Shown here: piece by piece, positions 34,841 to 43,319 of the stretch
Position numbering within the stretch: the first letter of the stretch is position 1
Layout of the letters: each line of letters starts with the position of its first letter
DNA from: Pseudomonas neustonica
GTDB lineage: Bacteria > Pseudomonadota > Gammaproteobacteria > Pseudomonadales > Pseudomonadaceae
Direction of reading: 5' to 3'
Assembly: GCF_003797945.1 (NCBI RefSeq)
Contig: NZ_RKKU01000004.1
Span: forward strand, 1 to 64,000
DNA: 64,000 nucleotides
Made by a program: the position numbers and the translations under genes
The notes under the pieces: model-generated
The model's input: only the letters and a program-made list of their open reading frames with translations
Told to the model about the DNA's origin: nothing
Database searches by the model: none

Positions 34841-35656
34841 TTAGTTAAAGGCGTGGCTAATTGTCTGCTCCAGCCCCGGCGAGTAGGCCAAGCCCAGTTG
34901 CCGCAGGCGTAAGTCTTCAGGTATCAAGCCGCTGAGTGGGAAGTGCTGGATTGCTGGAATCAGTTCATCGATATCGTCGCTGACGGCCATGACGGTGGCG
35001 CCCTGGCGGTGTTGCACCAGGCTTAAAGCCAGATCCTCGGTATCGACCTGCAGTGTGCAACGCTCTGCGAGGCCAGGCACGTGCGATATGAAGGCTGCGC
35101 GTAATTCGCAATCGAGTCGATCAATCCAGCTGTAATCCAGCGCTTCGTTCAGGTCGAGCGGCTGACTTACCGGCCAGCCGCGAGGCAGCAAGAGTTGGTA
35201 TTCCTGTTCCAGCAGCGTTATGAAACCATAGCCTTTCGGTGCCTGCCGCGCACTGGTAATCCAAAGGTCTGGTGGCGACGTGGGGTTAACCCGTACTTGC
35301 AGGCGATAGTCCTGCAGATTATTGGCGACCAGCTGCAGTAGATAACCGCTGTCCCGACTAGCCAGCTGCTGGCTGATGCCCAGAGACAGACTAGCCAGAG
35401 TGGGGCGCTTGAAGCGTTGCGCCATGTGCTCTGCGTTACTCAGTAGTTGCGTCGCTGCCTGGTAAAAGTGCTGCCCTTCTGGCGTCAGGACGACTCCCTT
35501 TTTGCTGCGGCTGAATAGCCTCAGCGTAAATTCAAACTCTAGTTGCGCTACTGCATTGGAGATCGACGGCTGTGCTACGTGGCAGTGTTCAGCTGCGGCA
35601 GTCAGGCTGCCTAGCTCAGCTGCGGCGCAGAAGTAGCGGAGGCTGCGCAGGTCCAT
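34841..35656 (-). CDS. LysR family transcriptional regulator
   Basis: A 271-residue LysR-type regulator. Residues 1-60 (MDLRSLRYFCAAAELGSLTA, HVAQPSISNAVAQLEFEFTL) are the winged helix-turn-helix. The C-terminal effector domain is a little shorter than average and ends in SGLIPEDLRLRQLGLAYSPG. It is 15 bases downstream of the metallo-beta-lactamase gene on the same strand, not divergent as is usual for LysR pairs, so it may act on its own operon or elsewhere. Confidence 0.87.
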   Translation of the reverse strand: MDLRSLRYFCAAAELGSLTAAAEHCHVAQPSISNAVAQLEFEFTLRLFSRSKKGVVLTPEGQHFYQAATQLLSNAEHMAQRFKRPTLASLSLGISQQLASRDSGYLLQLVANNLQDYRLQVRVNPTSPPDLWITSARQAPKGYGFITLLEQEYQLLLPRGWPVSQPLDLNEALDYSWIDRLDCELRAAFISHVPGLAERCTLQVDTEDLALSLVQHRQGATVMAVSDDIDELIPAIQHFPLSGLIPEDLRLRQLGLAYSPGLEQTISHAFN

Positions 35657-35671
35657 GGTATTTTCCTCGGC

Positions 35672-36568
35672 TTAGTCTTCAAAGGTTGGGAAGTGTGCCA
35701 GTGTTGCGGCGACAAACTCGTCATGGGCCGGCACTATGATCAGCTCTGGATCGCGGTTCTGTAGTTGGTGAATGAGCGCCAGCTGGCGGCGGTTTTGTTC
35801 AGGGTCACTGTCAACGTGGCTGGTCCACTGCACAACTGAGGGCCTGGTTTGGTTGGTTTCAACCCCGCGTAGCGTCCAGCTGGTATCGCCAATCAGAAAT
35901 AGACGCTTGCCTGAATCCAGGTTGACGAACAGACCAACCTGACCCGCTGTATGCCCACTCAGGTCGACCAGAATCAGACGCTGGTCGTTGAATAGATCCA
36001 GGCTGTGTGGGAATCCCTGATAGGGCATATCTTCCAGCTGGAGGATATACCAGTCCCGTTCGCCAGCCAGTTGCTCGACCAGGAAGGCTGGAGGCATGCC
36101 ATGTTCACGTGCCTCTTCCAGAGCCCCGGGCAGTATCTTGACCTGAATTCCGGGGAAGTCTGGTAGGCCGCCTACGTGGTCCCAATGCAGGTGGCTGGGG
36201 ATGATGAAGTCGATATCGTTGATTGTATATCCGGCTTTCTCTAGTTGATCGCGCGCGGGGTCAAGGTGGCGGTAGGCAAGGAGCTTGCGGTTGATCCAAT
36301 TGTTGTGGGCGAAAGCCGCGTCGGTTTCTCGACCCAGTCCGGTATCGAATAGAAAGCGCCCTTGGGGATGTTCAATCAGCATCGCGTTGTGCACCAGATT
36401 GCGCTCTTGCAGCCAGCGTCCGCCACTGACCGTGAGTGCTTCCGGGGCACCGCTGGATTCGGCGGTAGGGATCAGTGACAGGCGCAGCGCAGTGACTGGC
36501 GGTGAGGCCTGCAGCAGAGCGGCATAGCTCAGCAGCAGGGTTGCAGAAAGGGCTTTAAAGATATTCAT
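35672..36568 (-). CDS. Exported MBL-fold metallohydrolase (AHL-lactonase-like group)
   Basis: A 298-residue metallo-beta-lactamase-fold protein with a signal peptide (MNIFKALSATLLLSYAALLQ, then AS). The metal motif is SHLHWDHVGGLPDF (H-x-H-x-D-H), with further ligands in DLSGHTAGQVGLF, GDTSWTLRG and VPAHDEF. Overall it resembles the N-acyl-homoserine lactonase-type branch, but most such enzymes are cytoplasmic and many members have other esters or lactones as substrates. A LysR gene follows directly. Confidence 0.83.
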   Translation of the reverse strand: MNIFKALSATLLLSYAALLQASPPVTALRLSLIPTAESSGAPEALTVSGGRWLQERNLVHNAMLIEHPQGRFLFDTGLGRETDAAFAHNNWINRKLLAYRHLDPARDQLEKAGYTINDIDFIIPSHLHWDHVGGLPDFPGIQVKILPGALEEAREHGMPPAFLVEQLAGERDWYILQLEDMPYQGFPHSLDLFNDQRLILVDLSGHTAGQVGLFVNLDSGKRLFLIGDTSWTLRGVETNQTRPSVVQWTSHVDSDPEQNRRQLALIHQLQNRDPELIIVPAHDEFVAATLAHFPTFED

Positions 36569-36703
36569 CAGGGTAGCTCCAGTGGGTGTTGGGATACTCT
36601 GGCACTGTTCTAAGAATAGGTTAAATATCTTTAATCTGTGTTTGTTGAATAAATAACTTATGGATTGCTGGCGACGATGAGCGTCGCCAGCTTTGCGCTG
36701 CTT

Positions 36704-37408
36704 TCAGCTATTTGTGCGCAGTTCAGTTGTGGCGCGCAGCCTGGACAGTACGCTGTTGGCGTCGCTTCTTCCGGTACTGATGCCGGCCTGTTGCAGACGT
36801 GCGTCCAGCGCACTGCCGTCGTCTTCCTGCTGCAGTGTACGCATGGCATTGTCGATGTCGCTGAAGCTGGACTGCTGGCGGCGAATGCGCTCCAGCGAGC
36901 TGGCCAGATCACCCATGTGTGCTTGCAGGCCCTGGGTGTGGCCGCCGAGGTTGTTGAGTACCTGCTCGGCATTGCGATTGGCGCGCGCCAGCTGCAACTC
37001 TCTGCGGTAGCTCTGGTGCAACTGCGCGGCCTCGCGCAAACGATGGCGTAGCTGAGTCTCCTGTCGTTGCAGGTGTTCGGCTTGTTGGCGCTGCTGTTGT
37101 AACTGGTTTTCGTGCTCGGCAATCCACTCGGCCAGCTCATAGGCGAGCCCGGCCTCATCGCGTGTCATGGCCTGTTGGGCCTGTGCTTCGCGGGCTATCA
37201 GTTCATCGGCCAGCTGTTGGTTGCTGCGCTGTAATTGCTTGCTGCTGGCCATCAGACAGGCCAGCTCACGTTTTGCCCGCAGCATGGCCTGCTCGGTGTC
37301 GCGCAGCTCCTGCTCCATGATGCGCAGTGCGTTGGCATCAACCAGATGTTCCAGGGGTTCCTGAGCCTGAGCGCGGAACAGGGTGCCTACTTTTCGCCAA
37401 ATAGTCAT
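36704..37408 (-). CDS. PspA/IM30 family protein
   Basis: A 234-residue coiled-coil protein of the phage-shock protein A group. MTIWRKVGTLFRAQAQEPLE is the amphipathic membrane-binding start, and a long heptad region (ANALRIMEQELRDTEQAMLR to about 190) follows. PspA-type proteins line the inner membrane under stress. It follows a YiaA/B gene by five bases. A psp operon with pspF/pspB/pspC is not present. Confidence 0.85.
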   Translation of the reverse strand: MTIWRKVGTLFRAQAQEPLEHLVDANALRIMEQELRDTEQAMLRAKRELACLMASSKQLQRSNQQLADELIAREAQAQQAMTRDEAGLAYELAEWIAEHENQLQQQRQQAEHLQRQETQLRHRLREAAQLHQSYRRELQLARANRNAEQVLNNLGGHTQGLQAHMGDLASSLERIRRQQSSFSDIDNAMRTLQQEDDGSALDARLQQAGISTGRSDANSVLSRLRATTELRTNS

Positions 37409-37413
37409 AGGGG

Positions 37414-37683
37414 TTACTCCGTATATTCTTTCAATAGTTGTTGGGCGCGGGCGTCGGAAATACGGTTGTGAATACGCTTGCCCTCATGTTCATCGCGCAT
37501 GGTTTTTGACAGGGTGATAGTGGTGCTGACCAGAAACAGCGCGCAGACGGCCATGTAACCTTTGACCAGCAGGTCGGTGGGTGCGAAGACCACGCCCGCT
37601 CCGGTGGCCAGCAAGGCAACCGCAAAAGACACCTTGACGAAAAATACCCAGCCACTGGAGTTACTGTTGATCTCGTTTTCCAT
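37414..37683 (-). CDS. YiaA/YiaB family inner-membrane protein
   Basis: An 89-residue protein with two transmembrane helices: SSGWVFFVKVSFAVALLATG and GYMAVCALFLVSTTITLSKT, then a conserved R-D-E (MRDEHEGKRIHNRI). It matches the YiaA/YiaB helix pair (PF05360). Function is unknown. It lies upstream of the PspA-type gene on the same strand, and both probably belong to one stress-related unit. Confidence 0.8.
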   Translation of the reverse strand: MENEINSNSSGWVFFVKVSFAVALLATGAGVVFAPTDLLVKGYMAVCALFLVSTTITLSKTMRDEHEGKRIHNRISDARAQQLLKEYTE

Positions 37684-37846
37684 TGCTTGCTACCTCGTAT
37701 TGATTGAGTGCGGCAGGTTTGTCGCCGCTGGAAAGCAATGTGCATTAGTTGCTACCGAGTCGCGAGATAAACCACAAAAGTTGCAATGAAGAGCGCTTTG
37801 GGTATTACTGGGCGATACTTTTCTGTGCTCAGGAGAATGTGCGTAT

Positions 37847-38629
37847 ATGGCGCAAACGACGGCGATCATTGATGTATTGAAGAAACTGCTTAAAGAGCAA
37901 GGCGTTACCTATCTGCAGGTGGCGCAGGCGTTGGCGCTGTCAGAGGCTAGCGTCAAGCGGCTGTTTGCCGAACGGCAGTTCTCATTACAGCGGCTGGACC
38001 GCGTTTGTGCGCTATTGGGCCTGGAGATAAGCGACCTGGTGCGACGCTTGGAGCACGATATGTGCATTGATGCGTTGGCGTTAGAGCAAGAGCAGGAATT
38101 GGTGTCCGACAGCAAGCTGTTGCTGGTGGCTATCTGCGCATTGAATCGTTGGAGTCTGGGGCAAATGCTGGAAAACTATGCCTTGAGCGAGCCGGAGGCG
38201 ATCAGCAAACTGGCGCGACTCGATCGTATGGGGTTGATCGAACTGTTACCGGGCAATCGCATAAAGCCGCTGATTACCCATGACTTCAACTGGCAAAAGA
38301 AGGGCCCGATCCAGCGCTTTTTTGAATCGCAGGTGCAGGCAGACTTCTTTCAGTGCCATTTTAATCAGCCGGGTGAGTTGCGTCTTTTTCTCAACGGCAT
38401 GCTGTCACCGCGCAGCAACGAGGCTATGCAGCAAAAGCTGCGTCGTCTGGCTCTGGAGTTTCGCCATAGCCATCAGGAAGACTTGGCGTTGCCGCTGGAG
38501 CAGCGTTATGGCGTCAGCATGATTGTCGCTATCCGCCCCTGGGAAGTGGCAGTATTTCAACAATACCGGCGGGCCGATGCACAGAAGTTTTACCCTGGGC
38601 ATGCCGGCAACGGATCAGATAAGAGGTGA
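37847..38629 (+). CDS. XRE family transcriptional regulator
   Basis: A 260-residue protein with an N-terminal Cro/C1-type helix-turn-helix (LKEQGVTYLQVAQALALSEA, then SVKRLFAERQFSLQRLDRVC). The remaining 190 residues are helical with a winged-helix-like middle (LARLDRMGLIELLPGNRIKP) and no ligand-binding family I recognise. AGGAG is 11 bases upstream. One base separates its stop from the start of the mechanosensitive channel gene, so the two are translationally coupled; it may sense or control the channel operon. Confidence 0.8.
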   Translation: MAQTTAIIDVLKKLLKEQGVTYLQVAQALALSEASVKRLFAERQFSLQRLDRVCALLGLEISDLVRRLEHDMCIDALALEQEQELVSDSKLLLVAICALNRWSLGQMLENYALSEPEAISKLARLDRMGLIELLPGNRIKPLITHDFNWQKKGPIQRFFESQVQADFFQCHFNQPGELRLFLNGMLSPRSNEAMQQKLRRLALEFRHSHQEDLALPLEQRYGVSMIVAIRPWEVAVFQQYRRADAQKFYPGHAGNGSDKR

Positions 38630-38630
38630 G

Positions 38631-39713
38631 GTGACTGTGCAGCTGTTGCTCGATGTAATGGATAGCTTGACCAATGTGATACCGCTGCTGGAAACCCTGC
38701 TGGTGGTAGGCTTGGCGCTCTGGACTGCGGATTATCTGTTGATCCGCCGGCACGGTGGACTGGGCAACGAGAAACTATTTTCGCGTCAGCTGATCATGCT
38801 GAGCTTGACCCTGGTCGGCCTGGTTGCAGTGATTCTGGCGTTACCGGTCAGTGAGGGCTCGCGCAATCAAATCATTGCTCTGCTGGGTTTGCTGGTCTCA
38901 GGTGTGTTCGCGTTTTCCTCCAGTAATATTTTTGCCAATCTGGCTGCCGGCATACTGCTGCGCATCACCAAGCCCTTTGTGATCGGCGATTTTATTTCGG
39001 TCGGTGCGCATTTTGGTCGTGTAGCCGAGCGCGGTTTGTTTGATACCGAGATTCAGTCCGAAACTGGCGAGCTGATTGCGTTGCCCAATACCTATTTGAC
39101 CACCAATCCGGTATCGGCCCTGCGCAGCGCCGGGGCGCTGGTATCGGCATCCCTGTCCCTGGGTTACGACGTACACCATGCACAGGTTGAGCCTCTGCTG
39201 ATCAAGGCGGCAGAGAGCAGTAAGCTCAATGATGCTTTTGTGCAGATACTGGAGTTGGGTAATTTTGCCATTACCTATCGCATCTCCGGGGTGTTGCCGG
39301 AGGCCAAGGGTTTGATCACGGCGCGCTCAAAACTGCACAAGTCGATTCTCGATCAGTTGCATGGCGCTGGCATCGAGATCATGTCGGCGACCATCATGAA
39401 TCAACGCCCGGTTGATGCTGGTTACAGCTTTATTCCTGCCCCCACGCGTCAGCGACCCGCCGCCTCATCGGCTGTGGAGCCTGAAAAAATTGCGGAGAAA
39501 GTGCTGTTCGACAAGGCCGAGCTGGCGCAGCAATTACAGCAGCGAAAGGCTGAGCTAGCCGACAGCATGGAAGCGCTAGAGCAGCAGGCCAAGCAAGCTG
39601 AGGGCGATGAGAAGCAGGTATTGAAGGAACGCATGGATGTGTTGCGTGAAGAGCGCAAGCAGCTGGATAGAGCTGAAAGCGAGCCATTGAGAGCCAGTGC
39701 GGGTCAGGAGTAG
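38631..39713 (+). CDS. MscS-type mechanosensitive ion channel
   Basis: About 360 residues. Three transmembrane helices (PLLETLLVVGLALWTADYLL; LFSRQLIMLSLTLVGLVAVI; IIALLGLLVSGVFAFSSSNI) lead into the pore helix FANLAAGILLRITKPFVIGD and the MscS beta domain (FISVGAHFGRVAERGLFDTE, LIALPNTYLTTNPV). The C-terminus is a charged coiled coil (QLQQRKAELADSMEALEQQA) longer than in MscS itself. GTG 38631 or GTG 38637 could be the start; GAGG lies just before. The preceding XRE gene and the following 26-codon ORF appear cotranscribed. Confidence 0.87.
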   Translation: MTVQLLLDVMDSLTNVIPLLETLLVVGLALWTADYLLIRRHGGLGNEKLFSRQLIMLSLTLVGLVAVILALPVSEGSRNQIIALLGLLVSGVFAFSSSNIFANLAAGILLRITKPFVIGDFISVGAHFGRVAERGLFDTEIQSETGELIALPNTYLTTNPVSALRSAGALVSASLSLGYDVHHAQVEPLLIKAAESSKLNDAFVQILELGNFAITYRISGVLPEAKGLITARSKLHKSILDQLHGAGIEIMSATIMNQRPVDAGYSFIPAPTRQRPAASSAVEPEKIAEKVLFDKAELAQQLQQRKAELADSMEALEQQAKQAEGDEKQVLKERMDVLREERKQLDRAESEPLRASAGQE

Positions 39714-39716
39714 GTT

Positions 39717-39797
39717 ATGAAATTGAAGAGCGGGGCGTTGTTACTCTTGTCACTCACAGCAATGGGGCTGTTGCTGTTGTTGCGGTCGCAGACTTAA
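39717..39797 (+). CDS. 26-residue single-helix membrane peptide
   Basis: ATG at 39717, stop at 39795-39797. The product starts MKLKSGALLLLSLTAMGLLL and ends LLRSQT: two lysines, one hydrophobic helix, then a polar end, as in real small membrane proteins. AGGAG lies in the last codons of the mscS-like gene, seven bases before this ATG, which supports translation. It is followed by a hairpin terminator, so it seems to be the last gene of the XRE-MscS transcript. Its role is unknown; it could modulate the channel. Confidence 0.55.
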   Translation: MKLKSGALLLLSLTAMGLLLLLRSQT

Positions 39798-39799
39798 GC

Positions 39800-39820
39800 G
39801 GGCGCTGCATGGCAGCGCCC
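39800..39820. terminator. Hairpin between the micropeptide and yebC-type genes
   Basis: GGGCGCTGC-ATG-GCAGCGCCC is an exact nine-base GC stem with a three-base loop between convergent genes. It has no clear T-run on either side but is placed as a shared terminator. Confidence 0.65.
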
Positions 39821-39827
39821 TGGCAGA

Positions 39828-40544
39828 TCAGAACTCGGCGTTGTGGTAGATGTTTTGCACGTCGTCCAGCTCGTTCAGCATGTCGGTAAACTTCTCGAAC
39901 ATGGCCACATCCTCACCGCTGATCTCGGTAGTGATTTGCGGCAGAAACTGGATCAGGTCCACTTCAAAGTCCACTTCACCCAAGGCATCGGTCAGGGCTT
40001 GCTTGGCCTTGAAGTATTCGGTGCTCGGGGTAAATACGGTGATCAGGCCGTCTTCGTTCTCGATGTCGGTCACGTCGACGTCGGCCATCATCAGCGCTTC
40101 CAGCGTGGCTTCTTCGTCATCGCCCTTGAACGCCAGAATCGCGCAATGATCGAACATGTGGCTAACGCTGCCTTCGGTACCGATCTTGCTTTTGGTCTTG
40201 GTGAAGCAGTTGCGCACGTCGGCAAAGGTACGGTTGGGGTTGTCGGTCAGGCAGTCGACTATCACCATGCAGTTGCCAGGACCGAAGCCTTCATACTGCG
40301 CCTTGGAAAAGTCTTCGCCGCCACCGCCCTTGGCTTTATCGATCGCCTTGTCGATTACGTGACTGGGGACTTGATCTTTCTTGGCACGATCAATCAGGCC
40401 GCGCAAGGCCAGATTGCCGTCGGGGTCAAAACCACCTGATTTGGCGGTGACGAAAATCTCACGCGCGTACTTGCTGTAGACCTTGGTTTTGGCATCAGCC
40501 GTTTTGGCCATGGACTCTTTGCGGTTCTGATAGGCGCGACCCAT
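39828..40544 (-). CDS. YebC/PmpR family protein (YeeN-like)
   Basis: A 238-residue protein of the YebC/TACO1 family. The start [20 protein letters not shown], without the M-A-G-H-S-K-W start, marks the YeeN-like branch. [40 protein letters not shown] and [20 protein letters not shown] are diagnostic. YebC proteins were first treated as transcription regulators; work on the family points to relief of ribosome stalling at proline stretches. AGGA precedes the ATG. Confidence 0.92.
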   Translation of the reverse strand: MGRAYQNRKESMAKTADAKTKVYSKYAREIFVTAKSGGFDPDGNLALRGLIDRAKKDQVPSHVIDKAIDKAKGGGGEDFSKAQYEGFGPGNCMVIVDCLTDNPNRTFADVRNCFTKTKSKIGTEGSVSHMFDHCAILAFKGDDEEATLEALMMADVDVTDIENEDGLITVFTPSTEYFKAKQALTDALGEVDFEVDLIQFLPQITTEISGEDVAMFEKFTDMLNELDDVQNIYHNAEF

Positions 40545-40691
40545 GTTCTAATCCTGTTGTTTGGCGAAAAACAGCGATTCTAACCGCAGTTGCTACTCGA
40601 TATCCATGTCTTGCGACGGCTGGCCGCAGAAAGCCCCGCAAGGTCCGCATCTGGCGGTAAGATGGGACTTTTGGGTGGGGGAGCTAAGCCT

Positions 40692-41359
40692 GTGATTTCG
40701 AGATTGCCACCTTGGGTTGAGACTGGTGCCTTTACCCTGGCCTTTACTGCCGGCAGCGTTAATGCGGTCGGGCTGCTGGGGTTCAGCCATCAGGCGGTCT
40801 CGCACCTTACCGGCACGTCAACGCTGTTGGGGCTGGGCATGGCACAATTGGATGTGTTGTCCAGTGTGCACCTGCTGCTGGTGATACTCAGTTTTGTTGT
40901 GGGCGCGGCGCTCAGTGGCTTTCTGATCGATAGTAGTGCGCTGCAGCCGGGGCGGCGCTACGGTTTGGCGCTGCTATTGGAAACAGCCCTGTTACTACTG
41001 GCGATGCTGGCGCTGCAGCACAATAGTGTGGCTGGCCACTATCTGGCCACTATCTGGCCTCAGCGGCCTGTGGTTTGCAGAATGCGATGGTAACCACCTA
41101 TAGCGGCGCGATCATTCGTACCACGCACGTTTCCGGTCTATTTACCGATTTGGGGCTGATGTTGGGGGCGCGCCTGCGTGGTCAGGCGATTGATCGGCGC
41201 AAGGCGACCCTGTTTCTGCTGTTAATCGGTGGCTTTATCCTTGGCGGCTGCCTGGGTGCGCTGGCCTTTTCTGCACTGCATTTTCAGGCACTATTCTTAC
41301 CGGCGACGCTGACCGCTGTGATGGCGCTGTTATACCACCGCTATCTGCGCGGTGGCTGA
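40692..41359 (+). pseudogene. DUF1275 (YoaK-like) membrane protein, frameshifted
   Basis: The gene reads as two frames. The first (from GTG 40692 after GGGGAG) covers the DUF1275 N-terminal half: TLAFTAGSVNAVGLLGFSHQ, AVSHLTGTSTLLGLG. The second covers the rest: LQNAMVTTYSGAIIRTTHVS, GLFTDLGLMLGARLRG. At the junction the 11 bases GGCCACTATCT are present twice in tandem. Removing one copy restores one frame reading GHYLASAACGLQNAM, exactly what the family expects. So the break is one recent duplication and nothing else in the gene is decayed. Predicted product when intact: a membrane protein of about 220 residues, function unknown. Confidence 0.88.
41034..41055 (+). repeat. 11-bp tandem duplication (GGCCACTATCT x2) causing the frameshift
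   Basis: Two exact copies of GGCCACTATCT at 41034-41044 and 41045-41055, followed by GGCC, the start of a third. The length is not a multiple of three, so the duplication shifts the DUF1275 frame. Loss or gain of one unit by slippage would switch the gene on or off. Confidence 0.95.
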
Positions 41360-41371
41360 TCAGTCTTCAGC

Positions 41372-42646
41372 TCAGCGCTGCAGTGGTTGTAGCCAGAGTT
41401 CGGCGATCTGCCGTTGCTCCTGCTGCTGATTCTGATAGCGCCAGCCGAGTTTGTCGGTGAGTTGAGTGGTCAGTTGTAAGCCCAGGCCAAAGCCAAGATC
41501 TTCCCTGTGTTCATCTACTTCCGGGGAAACACTGTTGCTCACGCGTACGCAGTTTTGCTGCTGCACGATGCTGACGTCGCCTTCGCTGCAGTGCTGAAAG
41601 GCGTTGCGAATCAGGTTGCCTAGTACAATACGAGCAGGCGCTTCTGCCAGCTGGATACTGTGGGGATCGGTCGTGATTTGCACGTCCACATCTTTGCCAC
41701 GCAGTAAATAACGCATTTGCTCTACCAGTTCCTGCACCAGCATATCCAGCTGGACCGGCCTGGCCGGCAGGGTGTCCAGATTGTCGCGGCTCAGCCACAA
41801 CAGGGTTTCGGTCAGGTGCTGCATGGTTTGGCTGGCGCGGTCGATGCGCTCGATGGCCTGTAGCTGGCGGAGATCGATCTGTTGGCCGCTGGCTTCCTGC
41901 AATTTGCTTAGCAGCTCTACGTTGTTGCGCACCACGCTGATGGGCGTGCGCAGTTCGTGACTGGTATGCCGCAAAAAGCGATGCTCGCGCTCCAGCCCAC
42001 GTTGTGCGGATGACAGACTGGTGCGCACCAGCTCGGCAAAATCGTTGAGTTCGGGATAGTTGAAATTCGGTGCCGGGTTATTCAGCGTGCGCTCGTTCAG
42101 CGCGCGCGCCCAGTTACCCAGAGCTGTAATCGGGCGAGACACGCGACGCATTACCAACCAGATCAGCAATCCCAGGGTGAGTGCGCTACCCAGGCTAATC
42201 CACATCAGGGTGCGGAAGCTGCCGCGATGCTGAGTCAATAGCCGAGGCACCTGGCCGGCGATGATCTGATAGCTCATGAAGCGATCTCCGCCAGGCGTGG
42301 TAAAACGCAACGCAAAAAAGACTGCGCTGGGGCGGCCCAGGAAGTTGGGCTGATCCAGTTCTTTGTAGAGCACGCCCTCACGCGCAGGTGGCTGTGCGAA
42401 GGCACGCTGGATTGTCTGCGGCTGCTCGCCCCAGCGGCTGGTGACGGGGTAATCGTCGAACAACTGAGCAGCGGTAGCCGGATCGGTCAGGTAGCTTTGG
42501 GCAACCTTTTCCATATTGCGCCCGATGGCGGTATCCATGCCGTTGACGAAGTAGTTCAGCGACAGCATGGTGTAGCCAACCACCAGCAGAATGCCGAGTG
42601 ACAGGAACGCCAGCGCAACGAACCACTTAAGGCTGATCTGGCGCAT
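41372..42646 (-). CDS. Sensor histidine kinase of the RND-pump operon
   Basis: About 424 residues from the ATG at 42646 (alternatives 42661 and 42670). A first transmembrane helix (WFVALAFLSLGILLVVGYTM), a periplasmic loop of about 135 residues, a second helix (LMWISLGSALTLGLLIWLVM) and a HAMP-like linker precede the kinase core: H box LRHTSHELRTPISVV, N box GNLIRNAFQHCSEG, and glycine box GFGLGLQLT. The N-terminus overlaps the response-regulator 3' end by 20 bases. It probably senses a pump substrate or envelope stress. Confidence 0.88.
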   Translation of the reverse strand: MRQISLKWFVALAFLSLGILLVVGYTMLSLNYFVNGMDTAIGRNMEKVAQSYLTDPATAAQLFDDYPVTSRWGEQPQTIQRAFAQPPAREGVLYKELDQPNFLGRPSAVFFALRFTTPGGDRFMSYQIIAGQVPRLLTQHRGSFRTLMWISLGSALTLGLLIWLVMRRVSRPITALGNWARALNERTLNNPAPNFNYPELNDFAELVRTSLSSAQRGLEREHRFLRHTSHELRTPISVVRNNVELLSKLQEASGQQIDLRQLQAIERIDRASQTMQHLTETLLWLSRDNLDTLPARPVQLDMLVQELVEQMRYLLRGKDVDVQITTDPHSIQLAEAPARIVLGNLIRNAFQHCSEGDVSIVQQQNCVRVSNSVSPEVDEHREDLGFGLGLQLTTQLTDKLGWRYQNQQQEQRQIAELWLQPLQR

Positions 42647-43319
42647 CTTCAGTGCTTTCATGTAAGACAAAGCCGTGTCCTGGAACTGTATGCAGCAAAG
42701 CTGTGGGGAAGGGGCTGTTTAGCGCCTTGCGCAAGTGGAACATATGCACTTTGAGGCTGTTGCTGTCCGGTAGTTCATCGCCCCAGACGGCCTCTTCCAG
42801 CTTTTGCCGGCTCACGGTATGCGGATATTCGCGCAACAGCACTTCCAGCAGTTGCCAACCAATGGGAGATAGTTTTACAGCTTGGCCGGCACGGCTTGCC
42901 TGTCGGCTAGCCAGGTCCATGCTCAGGTCGGCGCAGCGCAGCACTCGCGCCTGGCCGCTGCGGCGGCGCGCCAGTGCCTTGACGCGCACGACCAGCTCCT
43001 GCAGCTCAAACGGCTTGACCAGAAAGTCATCAGTGCCAGCGTTGAAACCGTCGAGCTTGTCGGCTAGCTGGTCACGTGCGGTGAGCATCAAAATGGGCGT
43101 GTCATTACCCTGGTTGCGCAGGCGCTGGCAGACACTGAGGCCGTCCATGCGTGGCAGGTTGAGGTCCAGCAGTAGCGCGTCGTAATCATGCTGCTGCGCC
43201 AGTTCCAGGCCGCTGACGCCGTTGCTGGCATGATCGCAGCGGATATTCTCCAGCGCCAGATACTGCACCAGGGTTGCGGCGAGGTCCTGGTCATCTTCTA
43301 CCAATAGAATATCTAGCAT
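42627..43319 (-). CDS. OmpR/PhoB-type response regulator
   Basis: A 230-residue regulator: receiver domain (MLDILLVEDDQDLAATLVQY; phosphorylated aspartate in YDALLLDLNLPRMDGLSVCQ; lysine in DFLVKPFELQELVVRVKAL) and a C-terminal winged helix (VKLSPIGWQLLEVLLREYPH, TVSRQKLEEAVWGDE, LKVHMFHLRKALNSPF). Its start overlaps the RND permease 3' end by seven bases and its end overlaps the kinase start, so the regulator is made together with the pump. Confidence 0.92.
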   Translation of the reverse strand: MLDILLVEDDQDLAATLVQYLALENIRCDHASNGVSGLELAQQHDYDALLLDLNLPRMDGLSVCQRLRNQGNDTPILMLTARDQLADKLDGFNAGTDDFLVKPFELQELVVRVKALARRRSGQARVLRCADLSMDLASRQASRAGQAVKLSPIGWQLLEVLLREYPHTVSRQKLEEAVWGDELPDSNSLKVHMFHLRKALNSPFPTALLHTVPGHGFVLHESTEDAPDQP

